Shown piece after piece: positions 1-9,084 of a stretch of 64,000 bases of DNA. The translations under genes and the position numbers were made by a program. Below the pieces are notes generated by a model. It made no database searches and was not told the origin of the DNA. It was given only the letters and a program-made list of their open reading frames with translations. This DNA is from a virus, in IMG/VR virus record IMGVR_UViG_3300017917_001123, positions 186,001 through 250,000 of that record; one strand, 5' to 3'. How positions within the stretch are numbered: the stretch's first letter is position 1; the number at the start of each line of letters is the position of its first letter.

Positions 1-2445
1 GCAGACGCAAATCCAGGTTTAGTAACAATTACAGGTACTGCCGCAACATTAAGTGCTCTAGGTATTACAGCAGGAACATATCAGAACGCAGAATTAACTA
101 TTGCTCCTCACACACAATATCCAGACTACACAGGATTCCCAACAGGTTCTGTTTATGTTAAGACAACAAGTCCTAACAATGGCGCAAGCTGGGTAGTAAA
201 ACAATATAGTGGTACTGCTCAAGCATTTAATCAAGTTTCAAGCCCAATCTACACAGATTCAGCATCAGCAATTTACGCAATCGACAGAACAGGCGGTACA
301 GCAATTCCTGTAGGAACAATTTATGTTGAAGGTAACTTCAACGGCGGAACATCTGCTTCTACATCAAGCGGTCTTGTTTCATTAGCTGAATTCCGTGTTC
401 AGCGTCGTGCCGCAGTTGCTCCAACAACAATTACAAGCACAGCAGGTCAAAGCGCACCAGTTCTACCAAACGGTGCTCAACTAACTGTTAAAGAATCTTT
501 AGCTGGTTCAGCAACGTTATCAGCTGCCAAGACAATCGTTCTAAACGGAACAACTGTTGAAGCTCTTGTAACACAAATTAACTCAGCAGGATTTACAAAC
601 GTTTCTGCCGCAGTTAATGGCAATGGCACAATTAGCATTAGCCACAGACTAGGTGGTGAGATTCTATTCAAAGATCCAGGCAACATTATGGGTGCCGCAG
701 GATTTACTGCTTATGCCTATAACTCAAACACTGATGTTTGGGCAGGAACAGAAAATCTATATACAGCAGGTTCAAACATTGCTGACGGCTACACTCATAG
801 AGCAAGTAACTGGCAACCACTAGTTTACACAGCTTCAGCTAGAGCACCAGAAACTGATCCAGTTGACGGAACACTATGGTACAGCTCTGTAATTAACGAA
901 GTTGATATTATGTATCACAACGGTACTACTTGGGTAGGTTACGCAAATGCGTTCCCTCAAACAGATCCAAATGGTCCAATCGTTACAGCAAGCGAGCCAA
1001 CAGCACAAAGCGACGGCACACCTCTAGTAAACGGCGACATCTGGGTCAAGACAGGAAATACTGATCGCTATGGTCAAGATTTCTATGTATTCAACGGTAC
1101 AACATTACGTTGGGAACAACAAGATCCAACAGACCAAACATCACCGAACGGTTGGGTGTTTGACGATGCTCGCTGGGCAACAAGCGGTTCTTCTACAGAG
1201 CCATCAACAATCGTTGCTCTACGTAGTTCAAACTATGTAGATCCAGATTGTCCAGATCCAGCAAACTATCCACGTGGCACACGCCTATGGAACCTACGTC
1301 GTAGTGGTTTCAACGTTAAGAAGTTTGTTAAGAATCATATCGACATTTATAGCAACAACGGACAGAACATTCGTTTCAACAACGAACCAATGGACGGTTC
1401 TAACGCAACTGTTCCATACAGTCCAGATCGTTGGGTTTCTGTAAGTCCAAACAACGCAGACGGTTCAGGCACATTTGGTCGTCACGCACAACGTTCGTTT
1501 GTTGTATCAGCTCTAAAATCAGAATTTGATACAAACCAAGAAATTCGTGATACAGATACATTGATCTTTAACTTAATTGCTTGCCCAGGTTATCCTGAAG
1601 TAATTTCAAATATGGTAAACCTAAATAACGATCGCGCACAAACAGCGTTTGTTATCGGTGATACACCATTCCGCTTACAGCCTACAGGCTCTGAGTTAGC
1701 GGCGTGGGGTGGAAATACAGCAAGAGCAACAGACAACGGCGACAAGGGCGCAGTTACATATAACGAATATATGGCAATGTTCTATCCAAGTGGTTATACA
1801 AATGACAACTTAGGAAACTACATCGTTGTTCCTCCAAGCCACATGATGTTACGTACATTTGTAACAAGTGACCAGAAGAGCTACCAATGGTTTGCTCCAG
1901 CAGGCGCACGTCGTGGTATTGTTGACAACGCAACTGCAGTTGGCTACGTTAACGCAAGCGGCGAGTTTACTCCTGCGGCGCTACCACAAGGCTTGCGCGA
2001 TGTTTTAGCAACTACAGGTAAGATCAACCCGATTGCTACAATGAATGGCGCAGGTATTATGAACTTTGGTAACTATAGCCGTGCTAATGCCGCAAGCTCG
2101 TTAGATAGAATTAACGTTGCTCGCTTAGTAGCATATCTACGTCGTCAGCTAGACGTTCTAGTTCGCCCATTCTTGTTCGAACCAAACGATCAGTTAACAC
2201 GTAACGAAGCTAAGAACGCAGTTGAGAGCTTCTTATTAGAATTAGTCGGTCAACGTGCCCTATACGACTTTATTGTTGTATGTGACACAAGTAATAACAC
2301 TCCAGCAAGAATTGATCGTTCTGAGCTATGGATTGATATTGCTGTTGAACCAGTTAAGGCAGTCGAATTCATTTACATTCCAGTTCGCTTGCTTAACACC
2401 GGCGCTATCAAGTCAGGTAATTTTGGCCAGGTAACAAACGGTTAA
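1..2445 (+). CDS. gp18: Tail sheath protein, gp18-like (5' end outside window)
   Basis: The reading frame is open from base 1 with no stop until 2443-2445, so the ATG at 688 is internal; at least 814 residues are present and the N-terminus lies outside the window. The C-terminal ~150 residues (cell-like NVARLVAYLRRQLDVLVRPF, then RSELWIDIAVEPVKAVEFIYIPV) match the conserved inner domain of contractile sheath proteins. The middle part is beta-rich and repetitive, as in large marine T4-like sheaths. The sheath polymerises around the tail tube and contracts at infection. The tube gene follows directly, as in T4. Identification is by recognised family features and context. Confidence 0.85.
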   Translation, partial: ADANPGLVTITGTAATLSALGITAGTYQNAELTIAPHTQYPDYTGFPTGSVYVKTTSPNNGASWVVKQYSGTAQAFNQVSSPIYTDSASAIYAIDRTGGTAIPVGTIYVEGNFNGGTSASTSSGLVSLAEFRVQRRAAVAPTTITSTAGQSAPVLPNGAQLTVKESLAGSATLSAAKTIVLNGTTVEALVTQINSAGFTNVSAAVNGNGTISISHRLGGEILFKDPGNIMGAAGFTAYAYNSNTDVWAGTENLYTAGSNIADGYTHRASNWQPLVYTASARAPETDPVDGTLWYSSVINEVDIMYHNGTTWVGYANAFPQTDPNGPIVTASEPTAQSDGTPLVNGDIWVKTGNTDRYGQDFYVFNGTTLRWEQQDPTDQTSPNGWVFDDARWATSGSSTEPSTIVALRSSNYVDPDCPDPANYPRGTRLWNLRRSGFNVKKFVKNHIDIYSNNGQNIRFNNEPMDGSNATVPYSPDRWVSVSPNNADGSGTFGRHAQRSFVVSALKSEFDTNQEIRDTDTLIFNLIACPGYPEVISNMVNLNNDRAQTAFVIGDTPFRLQPTGSELAAWGGNTARATDNGDKGAVTYNEYMAMFYPSGYTNDNLGNYIVVPPSHMMLRTFVTSDQKSYQWFAPAGARRGIVDNATAVGYVNASGEFTPAALPQGLRDVLATTGKINPIATMNGAGIMNFGNYSRANAASSLDRINVARLVAYLRRQLDVLVRPFLFEPNDQLTRNEAKNAVESFLLELVGQRALYDFIVVCDTSNNTPARIDRSELWIDIAVEPVKAVEFIYIPVRLLNTGAIKSGNFGQVTNG

Positions 2446-2451
2446 TGGGAT

Positions 2452-2459
2452 GGTAAATA
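2452..2459 (+). promoter_or_regulatory. Possible late promoter (GGTAAATA)
   Basis: A TAAATA core lies 25 bases before the tail tube ATG, leaving room for a short leader with the GGAG site at 2471. It is weaker than the other late boxes in this window. Confidence 0.35.
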
Positions 2460-2484
2460 TTAAGGAACAAGGAGCACATATATT

Positions 2485-3111
2485 ATGGCTATCGCAAGTT
2501 TAAGCAAATTATCAGTACCACTACCGCCAGGCCAGAGTTCTAGCAGTCAAGGTCTACTGATGCCAAAGTTAAAGTACAGATTCCGTGTACTATTTGAAAA
2601 CTTTGGCGTTAGCAAGCCAACTACAGAACTAACCAAGCAGGTAGTTAATGCTGGTCGTCCTAACTTAACATTTGATCAAGTTGAATTGCACGTTTACAAC
2701 TCAAAAGTTAAGTATGCTGGCAAGCACACATGGGAAGACATCAGTGTTGTTATTCGTGACGATGTAACAGGTGCTGTAAGCAAGTTAGTCGGCGAACAAC
2801 TACAGAAGCAATTTGACTTCTTTGAGCAAAGTTCTGCTAGCTCAGGTATTGATTATAAGTTTACAACTAAGATCGAAATCCTAGATGGCGGTAACGGTGC
2901 TTATGAACCAAACGTATTAGAAACATTCGAATTATTAGGTTGTTATCTAAAGCAAGCGCAGTATCAGCAGGGTGATTACAGTTCATCGGATCCAATGGAT
3001 ATTACATTATCTATTGCCTACGATAACGCAATCCAGACAGATGTCTCTGGCAACCCAATTGGAATTGGCGTAGCTGTTGGACGTACTTTAGGTACTCTAG
3101 CAACTGGTTAA
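2485..3111 (+). CDS. gp19: Tail tube protein, gp19-like
   Basis: This 208-residue protein should form the hexameric rings of the inner tail tube through which DNA passes. T4 gp19 is 163 residues. The N-terminal region and the segment around residues 55-95 (PNLTFDQVELHVYNSKVKYAGKH, then a beta hairpin ending in VVIRDD) follow the gp19 fold, and the small C-terminal strand-rich part is also typical. The start has a good ribosome site (AAGGAACAAGGAGC) 9 bases upstream. It sits between the sheath and a second tube-like protein and ends at a strong terminator, so sheath and tube probably form one late transcription unit. Confidence 0.85.
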   Translation: MAIASLSKLSVPLPPGQSSSSQGLLMPKLKYRFRVLFENFGVSKPTTELTKQVVNAGRPNLTFDQVELHVYNSKVKYAGKHTWEDISVVIRDDVTGAVSKLVGEQLQKQFDFFEQSSASSGIDYKFTTKIEILDGGNGAYEPNVLETFELLGCYLKQAQYQQGDYSSSDPMDITLSIAYDNAIQTDVSGNPIGIGVAVGRTLGTLATG

Positions 3112-3152
3112 TCCAAAAAGTTGTTTTAGACAAAGTCTATATAAACTTACAC

Positions 3153-3181
3153 AAGACCCGGGTTTTACCGGGTCTTTTTTT
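3153..3181 (+). terminator. Rho-independent terminator after the tail tube gene
   Basis: A perfect 9-bp stem (AAGACCCGG 3153-3161 / CCGGGTCTT 3168-3176) with a 6-base loop runs into seven T residues. It ends the sheath-tube transcript, and the next late promoter begins 4 bases later. Confidence 0.9.
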
Positions 3182-3184
3182 GTG

Positions 3185-3192
3185 TATAAATA
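3185..3192 (+). promoter_or_regulatory. Late promoter TATAAATA, leaderless
   Basis: This is an exact T4 late-promoter octamer. Exactly five bases separate it from ATG 3198, which puts the expected +1 on the A of the start codon. Confidence 0.8.
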
Positions 3193-3197
3193 TTATC

Positions 3198-4736
3198 ATG
3201 CCATCCATTGTTGATTATCTTGCCGGTTATACTAACCAAGGACAAATGCGTGATTTCCAACACGCTAGTCGCCTATACGTTGATAATATATTTGCTCTTG
3301 CTCCTAAGACGAGCTGGATCTATTATGTTGTCTTTTCTATTGAACCTAGTGCTATTACAGAAGTACAATGGAAGAATCAGCGCAGAGACTACGAAGCAGG
3401 TATGCTCGTTAAAAGTGCTGACCTTCCTAAGTTTCAAATTCAAACAGAAACTTTAAATCAGTACAATAGAAAAACAAACGTACAAACAAAAATTACGTAT
3501 CAGCCTATTTCATTTACATTCCACGACGACCAAAGTAACGTTACTAACAGTTTGTGGGTTAACTATTTTAGATACTACTACAGAGATACATGGCATGGAC
3601 AAAAGGTTGGCACAACTAGTGAACTAACAAACAAACCGTTTGCCTTTAAAAATACAAAATACGAACCTGCTGAAAATACAGCGGCGGCCCCAGACGGCAG
3701 ACCCGGAATTCCAGGCTCTTATGGTCTTAATAACAACCAAAGTAAGCCATTCTTTAATGCAATTACTATCTATCAATTAAATCAAAAAAGATTTACAAGC
3801 TATGTAATTGTAAACCCATTAATCACATCTTGGGAACATGATCGACTTGATCAGACTCAAGGAAGCAAGTTTGCTGAAAATAAAATGACCATTGCCTATG
3901 AAACTGTTTTCTATGGCGAAGGAAAAGTAAGACGAGATACACCGGGCGGCTTTGCTACATTCCATTACGATTTAACTCCTAGTCCGTTAAGTATTGGCGG
4001 AGGTGGCACAAATACAATCTTTGGTCCTGGCGGTATTATTGCCGGCGTTGATAATATATTTGGAGCAGATGACGGTTTATTATCAAGAGGTCTAAACGGA
4101 AATCCTTTGAACTTACTTGGCGTCGGTATTGCTGGCTCTAACTTATTAAGAAATGCTAGAAATATTACACGAGAGAGTTTAAAAGCAGAAGGACAGGCAA
4201 TTACTAAATCAGCTATACAAGGTTTTCTAACCGGAGGCAGTGGCGGATTTACTGGAATGATTAATGGCGGTATTGGCGCATTGAGTAATTCTCTGGGTTT
4301 TGGTCCAAAGACTGGAACACTATTAGTAGGGTCAAACTTTGTTCCAAACAGACCAACAGCAAATCCGGGGGACGTTGTGTCAGGATCTTCTGGAGGGTCT
4401 GCTAGTTCTAAGGCTCCCATAGACACATCAATATATTCTAAAGACGAAATTAATTCTGCGTCAGATGCTGATTTAGTTGACTTCGATTCATCCTTAAAGT
4501 CAAATCAACAAGGTCTAGAACAACGATTAGAAAAAGCAAAAGAACTAGATTCCGAATTCCAAGAAAAATATAACGATGCTCTAGCAACTAATGGCCAAGC
4601 TGCCGCAGATGCTGTAAGAAAAGAATTTTCTTCAAAGGGCTATGAAGATCCTGCTAAACTCCAAGCAAACTTAAACGCAAACCTTGCTAACCAAAAAGCA
4701 GTGAGCGGCAGACTAGAACAATTAATTACACCATAA
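3198..4736 (+). CDS. Tail-tube-like baseplate/tube-initiation protein
   Basis: 512 residues. The frame extends to a TTG at 3180, but ATG 3198 sits 5 bases after a perfect late promoter and is the better start. The N-terminal ~250 residues resemble the tail tube fold (ADLPKFQIQTETLNQYN, ITYQPISFTFHDD), so it may be a gp54/gp48-type protein that starts the tube on the baseplate. The middle is a glycine- and asparagine-rich linker (about 265-420) and the C-terminus a lysine/glutamate coiled coil. It follows the tube gene and precedes head-completion genes. The tube-like fold is visible; the specific gp54 role is inferred. Confidence 0.6.
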   Translation: MPSIVDYLAGYTNQGQMRDFQHASRLYVDNIFALAPKTSWIYYVVFSIEPSAITEVQWKNQRRDYEAGMLVKSADLPKFQIQTETLNQYNRKTNVQTKITYQPISFTFHDDQSNVTNSLWVNYFRYYYRDTWHGQKVGTTSELTNKPFAFKNTKYEPAENTAAAPDGRPGIPGSYGLNNNQSKPFFNAITIYQLNQKRFTSYVIVNPLITSWEHDRLDQTQGSKFAENKMTIAYETVFYGEGKVRRDTPGGFATFHYDLTPSPLSIGGGGTNTIFGPGGIIAGVDNIFGADDGLLSRGLNGNPLNLLGVGIAGSNLLRNARNITRESLKAEGQAITKSAIQGFLTGGSGGFTGMINGGIGALSNSLGFGPKTGTLLVGSNFVPNRPTANPGDVVSGSSGGSASSKAPIDTSIYSKDEINSASDADLVDFDSSLKSNQQGLEQRLEKAKELDSEFQEKYNDALATNGQAAADAVRKEFSSKGYEDPAKLQANLNANLANQKAVSGRLEQLITP

Positions 4737-4737
4737 T

Positions 4738-5115
4738 ATGAAAAAATTTTATAACAATGTTCCTACGTCAACATCTATAGATAGCTCTTACAATTCAAAA
4801 GAAGGCCTATCAAATTTCTACGGAAGCGAACTTCCAATGAACGCATCTGCGTTGGATGCTATGAGAGGTTTTTTTGAAAGTAGAGGATTTAGTACCGAAG
4901 CCGCAGACAGTATTGCGTTCATTATGTTTTATCAAGCAGACATTGACGGCTACAATCCGTTTGATGTATTAGATAATGTAAAAGGGTTAAACAGCGCAGA
5001 GCTAACATTGCTGGTTACTGAAATTTTAAACTTTAATAGATTTAAAACTAGTTTCTTAGGAATGTCAGCTACCTTCACTACACAATCTGAAGTCGAAAGA
5101 GAGATTTTACCTTGA
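4738..5115 (+). CDS. Conserved phage protein, probable virion component
   Basis: 125 residues, not assigned to a T4 gene. The core (DGYNPFDVLDNVKGLNSAEL, LNFNRFKTSFLG) is compact and soluble, with no membrane segment. It begins 1 base after the preceding stop and ends in a TTGA overlap with the head-completion nuclease, so it is cotranslated with virion genes. A structural or assembly role is inferred from position only. Confidence 0.6.
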   Translation: MKKFYNNVPTSTSIDSSYNSKEGLSNFYGSELPMNASALDAMRGFFESRGFSTEAADSIAFIMFYQADIDGYNPFDVLDNVKGLNSAELTLLVTEILNFNRFKTSFLGMSATFTTQSEVEREILP

Positions 5116-5549
5116 GTCTAAAGTTTGCTAAAGGTCCATACAAACTTAAAAACCCAGAAAAATATATCGGAACAGGAACACCGATGTATCGTAGCAGTTG
5201 GGAGCTCGCTGTAATGCGTATGTGTGACAATAATCCATCAATACAGCAATGGGCTAGCGAAAGCATAAAAATTCCTTATAGAGATCCACTAACGGGAAAA
5301 CAAACAGTATATGTGCCCGACTTCCTAGTTGTATATGTTGACCGCAATCAAAAGAAACATGCCGAAGTTTGGGAAATTAAACCAGCTAATCAGATGCTAA
5401 AAGAAAAAGTTGGTAAAAATGTTTATAACCAAGCGCAGTACGTTAAAAATCAAGCAAAGTGGCAGGTTGCTAATCAATGGTGCCGCACTAATGGACTCAA
5501 ATTTAGAGTAATAAACGAGCACGATATTTTCCACACAGGCAAGAAATAA
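5112..5549 (+). CDS. gp4: Head completion nuclease, gp4-like (TnsA-type fold)
   Basis: 145 residues. In T4 this small protein (gene 4, also called 50) completes filled heads before tail joining and has a TnsA-like nuclease fold. Visible here are YRSSWELAVMRMCD near the N-terminus, then PYRDPLTGKQTVYVPDFLV and AEVWEIKPANQ, which fit the D...ExK core of the PD-(D/E)XK superfamily. The only suitable start is TTG 5112, which overlaps the upstream TGA (TTGA), so translation is coupled. Small and large terminase genes lie downstream, which supports a packaging or head role. Confidence 0.75.
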   Translation: MSLKFAKGPYKLKNPEKYIGTGTPMYRSSWELAVMRMCDNNPSIQQWASESIKIPYRDPLTGKQTVYVPDFLVVYVDRNQKKHAEVWEIKPANQMLKEKVGKNVYNQAQYVKNQAKWQVANQWCRTNGLKFRVINEHDIFHTGKK

Positions 5550-5562
5550 GGTAAGTAATAAT

Positions 5563-6042
5563 ATGACTAAAAAGTTAGAAGAACTACTAAACATTTCGCC
5601 TGCGGAACAAAAGCCTATAGAGACGCCCGTAGAAGAAGCAGTTCCTACACATATTGATCTACAGGCAAACTTAGCAGAGTTTGATAAAATTTCTGCGGCA
5701 TTGCCACAAGTTCGCGGACTGGGCGATATTAGCGATTCAGAACTAGATGCCCTAGCAAATAAAGCAGAACAAGCCTATGACGATTTAATGGATTTAGGCA
5801 TGAACGTCGAAGCCCGCTACGGAGCACGTATGTTTGAAGTAGCAGGAACAATGCTACAAGCGGCAATTAACGCTAAATCTGCTAAAATAGACAAAAAATT
5901 AAAGATGGTTGAGCTACAGTTAAAGAAGCTTGCTATTGACAAGAAAGACAACCCCGGAAGTAACGATGGCGTTGTTCCAGGAGAGGGTTACGTAATTGCT
6001 GACCGTAATAGCCTACTCGAAAAATTGAAGAATATGAAATAA
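5563..6042 (+). CDS. gp16: Terminase small subunit, gp16-like
   Basis: 159 residues, close to T4 gp16 (164). The small terminase regulates DNA recognition and the large-subunit motor during head filling. After a proline-rich N-terminal tail, residues ~30-130 are almost entirely helical, with the characteristic run GMNVEARYGARMFEVA and a basic coiled-coil end (KLKMVELQLKKLAI). A ribosome site (AAGGTAAG) precedes ATG. It lies two genes before the large terminase, an order different from T4, where 16 and 17 are adjacent. Confidence 0.75.
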   Translation: MTKKLEELLNISPAEQKPIETPVEEAVPTHIDLQANLAEFDKISAALPQVRGLGDISDSELDALANKAEQAYDDLMDLGMNVEARYGARMFEVAGTMLQAAINAKSAKIDKKLKMVELQLKKLAIDKKDNPGSNDGVVPGEGYVIADRNSLLEKLKNMK

Positions 6043-6045
6043 ATA
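6038..6045 (+). promoter_or_regulatory. Candidate late promoter AATAAATA
   Basis: The octamer is the same as at 9072, 20722, 24655 and 51622, but lies 18 bases before ATG 6064, so this transcript would carry a leader of about 13 bases including AGGGTAGG. Confidence 0.45.
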
Positions 6046-6063
6046 AAGGGTAGGAATTACATT

Positions 6064-6627
6064 ATGAAAACATTTAAAGACTATCTAACAGAGAGCAAGA
6101 AAACCTACAATTTTAAGATTAAAATTGCAGGAGAGCTTGATGCTGGTTACGAAGGATACTTAAAAACTGTCCTAGAAAAGTATTCAGTATCTGGCTTCAA
6201 AAAAGTTGGCAAAACTCCAACACAATCACTACCACTTGATTTCCCAAGAGTTCAAAACGCAGAAGTAAATGTTTACGAAGTAACCCTTGATTATCCTACA
6301 ACATCTTTTGAACTACGTGAATATATTTCTGCTCAATGTAAATTAGGCATGGATCACGTTGTTGTTCGTTCACCTAACGAACCAACTGAAGCATATCAAG
6401 AGCCTGTCAAAGAAGCTGACGGCGCTCTATTAACTAAAGATTATGAACAAGGCATTGATGGCTCAAAATTATATGGCGACAAATACAATGCTAGCTTTGT
6501 AAAAGCACTTAACGACGAATTAAAGGCCAATCGTAAAGAAAGGGGCGAAGTTATTCCTAACACAGCAGACGGAAAGACTACGAACGATGTGGCACCGAAT
6601 AACACAAGCCCTGTAGGGTCAAAATAA
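6064..6627 (+). CDS. Probable prohead internal protein with T4-type capsid-targeting start
   Basis: 187 residues. The N-terminus MKTFKDYLTE closely resembles the capsid-targeting sequence of T4 internal proteins (MKTYQEFIAE), which is cleaved by the prohead protease gp21 after (L/I)xE. Here LTE at residues 8-10 would be the site. The rest is a small alpha/beta domain (residues 15-115) with a charged C-terminal tail. It lies in the packaging/head module before a second protein of this kind. The function after entry into the head is unknown; the targeting role is inferred from the motif. Confidence 0.65.
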   Translation: MKTFKDYLTESKKTYNFKIKIAGELDAGYEGYLKTVLEKYSVSGFKKVGKTPTQSLPLDFPRVQNAEVNVYEVTLDYPTTSFELREYISAQCKLGMDHVVVRSPNEPTEAYQEPVKEADGALLTKDYEQGIDGSKLYGDKYNASFVKALNDELKANRKERGEVIPNTADGKTTNDVAPNNTSPVGSK

Positions 6628-6638
6628 GGAAAACAATC

Positions 6639-7424
6639 ATGCAGATGATCGACGTATTAAAAAGATTGGCAGAATTAGATGACGCCAACGGTGGCATTAA
6701 AGAATCCACAAAAATGATTCAGGATCCAACTGTTGCTGTGATTAACGAATCAACAGTTCAGGAATGCGGTCCGATGGGAATGCCTGGAATGGGCGCACCT
6801 AGTGGACAGCCAGCAAGTTTTAGCATTAACGCAACAGCCGCAAGCGGTAACGAAGTTGCTAGTATGCTAACACAAATCATGACACTAGCTGGAGTTAAAG
6901 CAGGCGGTGACGCAATGGGCGGCGAACCAGAAAAAGGTCCGTTAACTGGCGAACCTCCAATGAAGTCCGCAGGCGACGACATGAAGGCTGCAATCCAAGC
7001 AATCGATCAAGCAGAACAAGAAACTGCCGCAATGGGTAGTGACATGGATGGTCCAGAAATGGAAACTGACATGGATCCAACTGACGGCGCAATGGGCGGA
7101 GAAGAACCTGCTCCAGTTTCTGACATGGCACAAGATGTTCAAAGCATGGCCGACGAATTAGCAGACAAAGATAAAGAAGATTTAGGCTTAGAAAGTTTTG
7201 ATAATACTCCAGAAGTACAAACACGTAAGACAGATCCGTTAAACGATTTTGCTCAAATTATCAATAAAGTTCGTGAGTTTGAGTACACACCTCCAAACAG
7301 TGGATCAAACCCAATGAAGGCAGAAAGCGTAGAATCACAAGAAACTTCAGTTAAAGAAAGCACAGGTATTGTCGATTTAACTACTCAACTTTTTAAAGAA
7401 TATCAATCTTTTAAGGCACAGTAA
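6639..7424 (+). CDS. Prohead core/scaffold-type or internal head protein
   Basis: 261 residues, methionine- and acid-rich in the middle (many MGG, EMETDMD-type runs), low in aromatic residues, with a helical C-terminal tail (STGIVDLTTQLFKEYQSF). The N-terminus MQMIDVLKRLAELD contains an LAE at residues 10-12 that could be cut by the gp21 prohead protease, and VQE at 40-42 is another possible site. Such acidic, low-complexity proteins with protease sites are typical of the cores of T4-like proheads. It shares the operon with the previous gene and ends at a strong terminator. Confidence 0.55.
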   Translation: MQMIDVLKRLAELDDANGGIKESTKMIQDPTVAVINESTVQECGPMGMPGMGAPSGQPASFSINATAASGNEVASMLTQIMTLAGVKAGGDAMGGEPEKGPLTGEPPMKSAGDDMKAAIQAIDQAEQETAAMGSDMDGPEMETDMDPTDGAMGGEEPAPVSDMAQDVQSMADELADKDKEDLGLESFDNTPEVQTRKTDPLNDFAQIINKVREFEYTPPNSGSNPMKAESVESQETSVKESTGIVDLTTQLFKEYQSFKAQ

Positions 7425-7441
7425 TAGTTTCAAGTATTACC

Positions 7442-7469
7442 AAATAGGCTCTTCGGAGCCTATTTTTTT
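7442..7469 (+). terminator. Rho-independent terminator with TTCG loop
   Basis: A perfect 10-bp stem (7442-7451 / 7456-7465) closed by a TTCG tetraloop is followed by a T run to 7469. It separates the prohead genes from the large terminase. Confidence 0.92.
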
Positions 7470-7470
7470 C

Positions 7471-7478
7471 ATTAAATA
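7471..7478 (+). promoter_or_regulatory. Late promoter ATTAAATA, leaderless
   Basis: Five bases (AATGT) separate the box from ATG 7484 of the large terminase. It follows the terminator by one base. Confidence 0.7.
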
Positions 7479-7483
7479 AATGT

Positions 7484-9073
7484 ATGGCTTTAAACAGTTC
7501 TAGCACCCTAATCAAGACTGCTAATAAAACGCAGAAATGGACTGAACAAGATATTCAGGACATTATGCTGTGTTCTGACATGGAAAATGGACACAAGTAT
7601 TTCTTACGAAATTTCTTTGCTATCCAGCATCCAACACGCGGTCAAATCAAATACGAAGCATACGGATATCAGGATGCTCTAGTAGATAGTTTACACAAGT
7701 ATCGTTTTAATATTAATATGCTACCACGTCAGAGTGGTAAAACTACTACTGCGGTTGGATACCTACTATGGTATGCGATGTTTAAACCAGACCAAACAAT
7801 TCTAATTGCCGCGCACAAATACACAGGTGCTCAGGAAATTATGCAACGTATTCGTTATGCCTACGAATTATGTCCTGATCACATTAGATGCGGTGTTGTA
7901 AGTTATAACAAACAGTCAATCGAATTTGACAATGGCTCTCGTATTGTAGCGCAGACAACTACTGAAAACACAGGTCGTGGTATGTCTATTTCATTACTAT
8001 ACTGTGACGAGTTTGCGTTCGTTGCTCCTAACATTGCCAACGAGTTCTGGACTTCTATTTCGCCTACACTAGCAACTGGTGGTAAGGCGATTATTACATC
8101 GACACCTAACTCGGACGAAGACCAATTTGCGGAAATTTGGTTTGGCGCAATTAAAACTGAAGACGAATTTGGTAACCAACGTGAAGACAGCATTGGTGTA
8201 AACGGTTTCCATGCGTATAAGTCAAACTGGTGGGATCACCCCGATCGTAACGAAGAGTGGAAGCAAGTTGAAATGGGCCGTATCGGTGAAGAACGCTTCC
8301 GTCGTGAATACGGTTGCGAATTCTTAGTCTATGATGAAACACTGATTAGTTCTGTGTTCATGGCACAAATGGAAAGCAAAGAGCCTATTATGAAAATGGG
8401 ACAAGCACGTTGGTACAAGAAAATTGATCCTAAATGTACATACATTGTTGCCCTTGACCCTAGCTTAGGAACAGGCGGCAACTATTCAGCAATCGAAGTT
8501 ATTGAAATTCCGTCAATGATTCAAGCGGGCGAATGGCACCACAATTTAACACCAATTCAAAGTCAGGTAAAAATTATGCGTGACATGTGTCGTTTTATTA
8601 ATGACGCATGTGAAGAAAAGGGTGTTCAAGCAAGCATTTATTATTCTGTAGAAAACAATACCGTTGGTGAAGCCGCACTTGTTGCTATCGCCGAACTGGG
8701 TGAAGAAACATTCCCGGGCATGTTCCTAAGCGAGCCTATTAAAAAGGGACACGTTAGACGCTATCGCAAAGGCTACAATACTACAGAAAAAGCCAAGGTT
8801 GCTACGTGTGCTAAAATGAAGCACCTTATAGAAACTCGCAAATTATCAATTAACAGTAGATCATTTATTAGTCAGCTAAAAACCTACATTGCCCAAGGTG
8901 TAAGTTTTGGTGGTAAAAACGAAGAACCTGACGATTTAGTATCTGCTATGCTTGTTGCTATCCGTATGATTATGCAACTACAAGATTGGGATCCTTCAGT
9001 TTACGACACAATGCACGACTACGTAAACGACGAAATGGAGCTCCCGCTACCAATTTACATCAGCAGTTTTTAA
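7484..9073 (+). CDS. gp17: Terminase large subunit, gp17-like
   Basis: 529 residues. This is the ATP-driven packaging motor and headful nuclease. The Walker A motif LPRQSGKTTT lies at ~80-89 (T4-type, with Q before SGKT), Walker B SLLYCDEFAF at ~170-179 with the catalytic DE, and the coupling motif TSTPNS near 206. The C-terminal RNase H-like nuclease begins near residue 320 with IVALDPSLG (first metal-binding Asp) and ends with PDDLVSAML (last Asp). Length is slightly under T4 gp17 (610). The stop codon is the first base triplet of the next late promoter region. Confidence 0.95.
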   Translation: MALNSSSTLIKTANKTQKWTEQDIQDIMLCSDMENGHKYFLRNFFAIQHPTRGQIKYEAYGYQDALVDSLHKYRFNINMLPRQSGKTTTAVGYLLWYAMFKPDQTILIAAHKYTGAQEIMQRIRYAYELCPDHIRCGVVSYNKQSIEFDNGSRIVAQTTTENTGRGMSISLLYCDEFAFVAPNIANEFWTSISPTLATGGKAIITSTPNSDEDQFAEIWFGAIKTEDEFGNQREDSIGVNGFHAYKSNWWDHPDRNEEWKQVEMGRIGEERFRREYGCEFLVYDETLISSVFMAQMESKEPIMKMGQARWYKKIDPKCTYIVALDPSLGTGGNYSAIEVIEIPSMIQAGEWHHNLTPIQSQVKIMRDMCRFINDACEEKGVQASIYYSVENNTVGEAALVAIAELGEETFPGMFLSEPIKKGHVRRYRKGYNTTEKAKVATCAKMKHLIETRKLSINSRSFISQLKTYIAQGVSFGGKNEEPDDLVSAMLVAIRMIMQLQDWDPSVYDTMHDYVNDEMELPLPIYISSF

Positions 9074-9079
9074 TAAATA
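9072..9079 (+). promoter_or_regulatory. Late promoter AATAAATA, leaderless
   Basis: The box overlaps the terminase stop codon and stands 5 bases (TACTC) before ATG 9085. Confidence 0.72.
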
Positions 9080-9084
9080 TACTC

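Noticed and set aside
688-2445. Sheath gene starting at ATG 688
   Set aside because: The same frame is open to base 1 and the upstream translation looks like sheath protein, so 688 is internal.
3965-4426. 153-residue minus-strand ORF
   Set aside because: A proline-rich shadow of the Gly/Asn-rich linker in the tube-like gene; no start signals.
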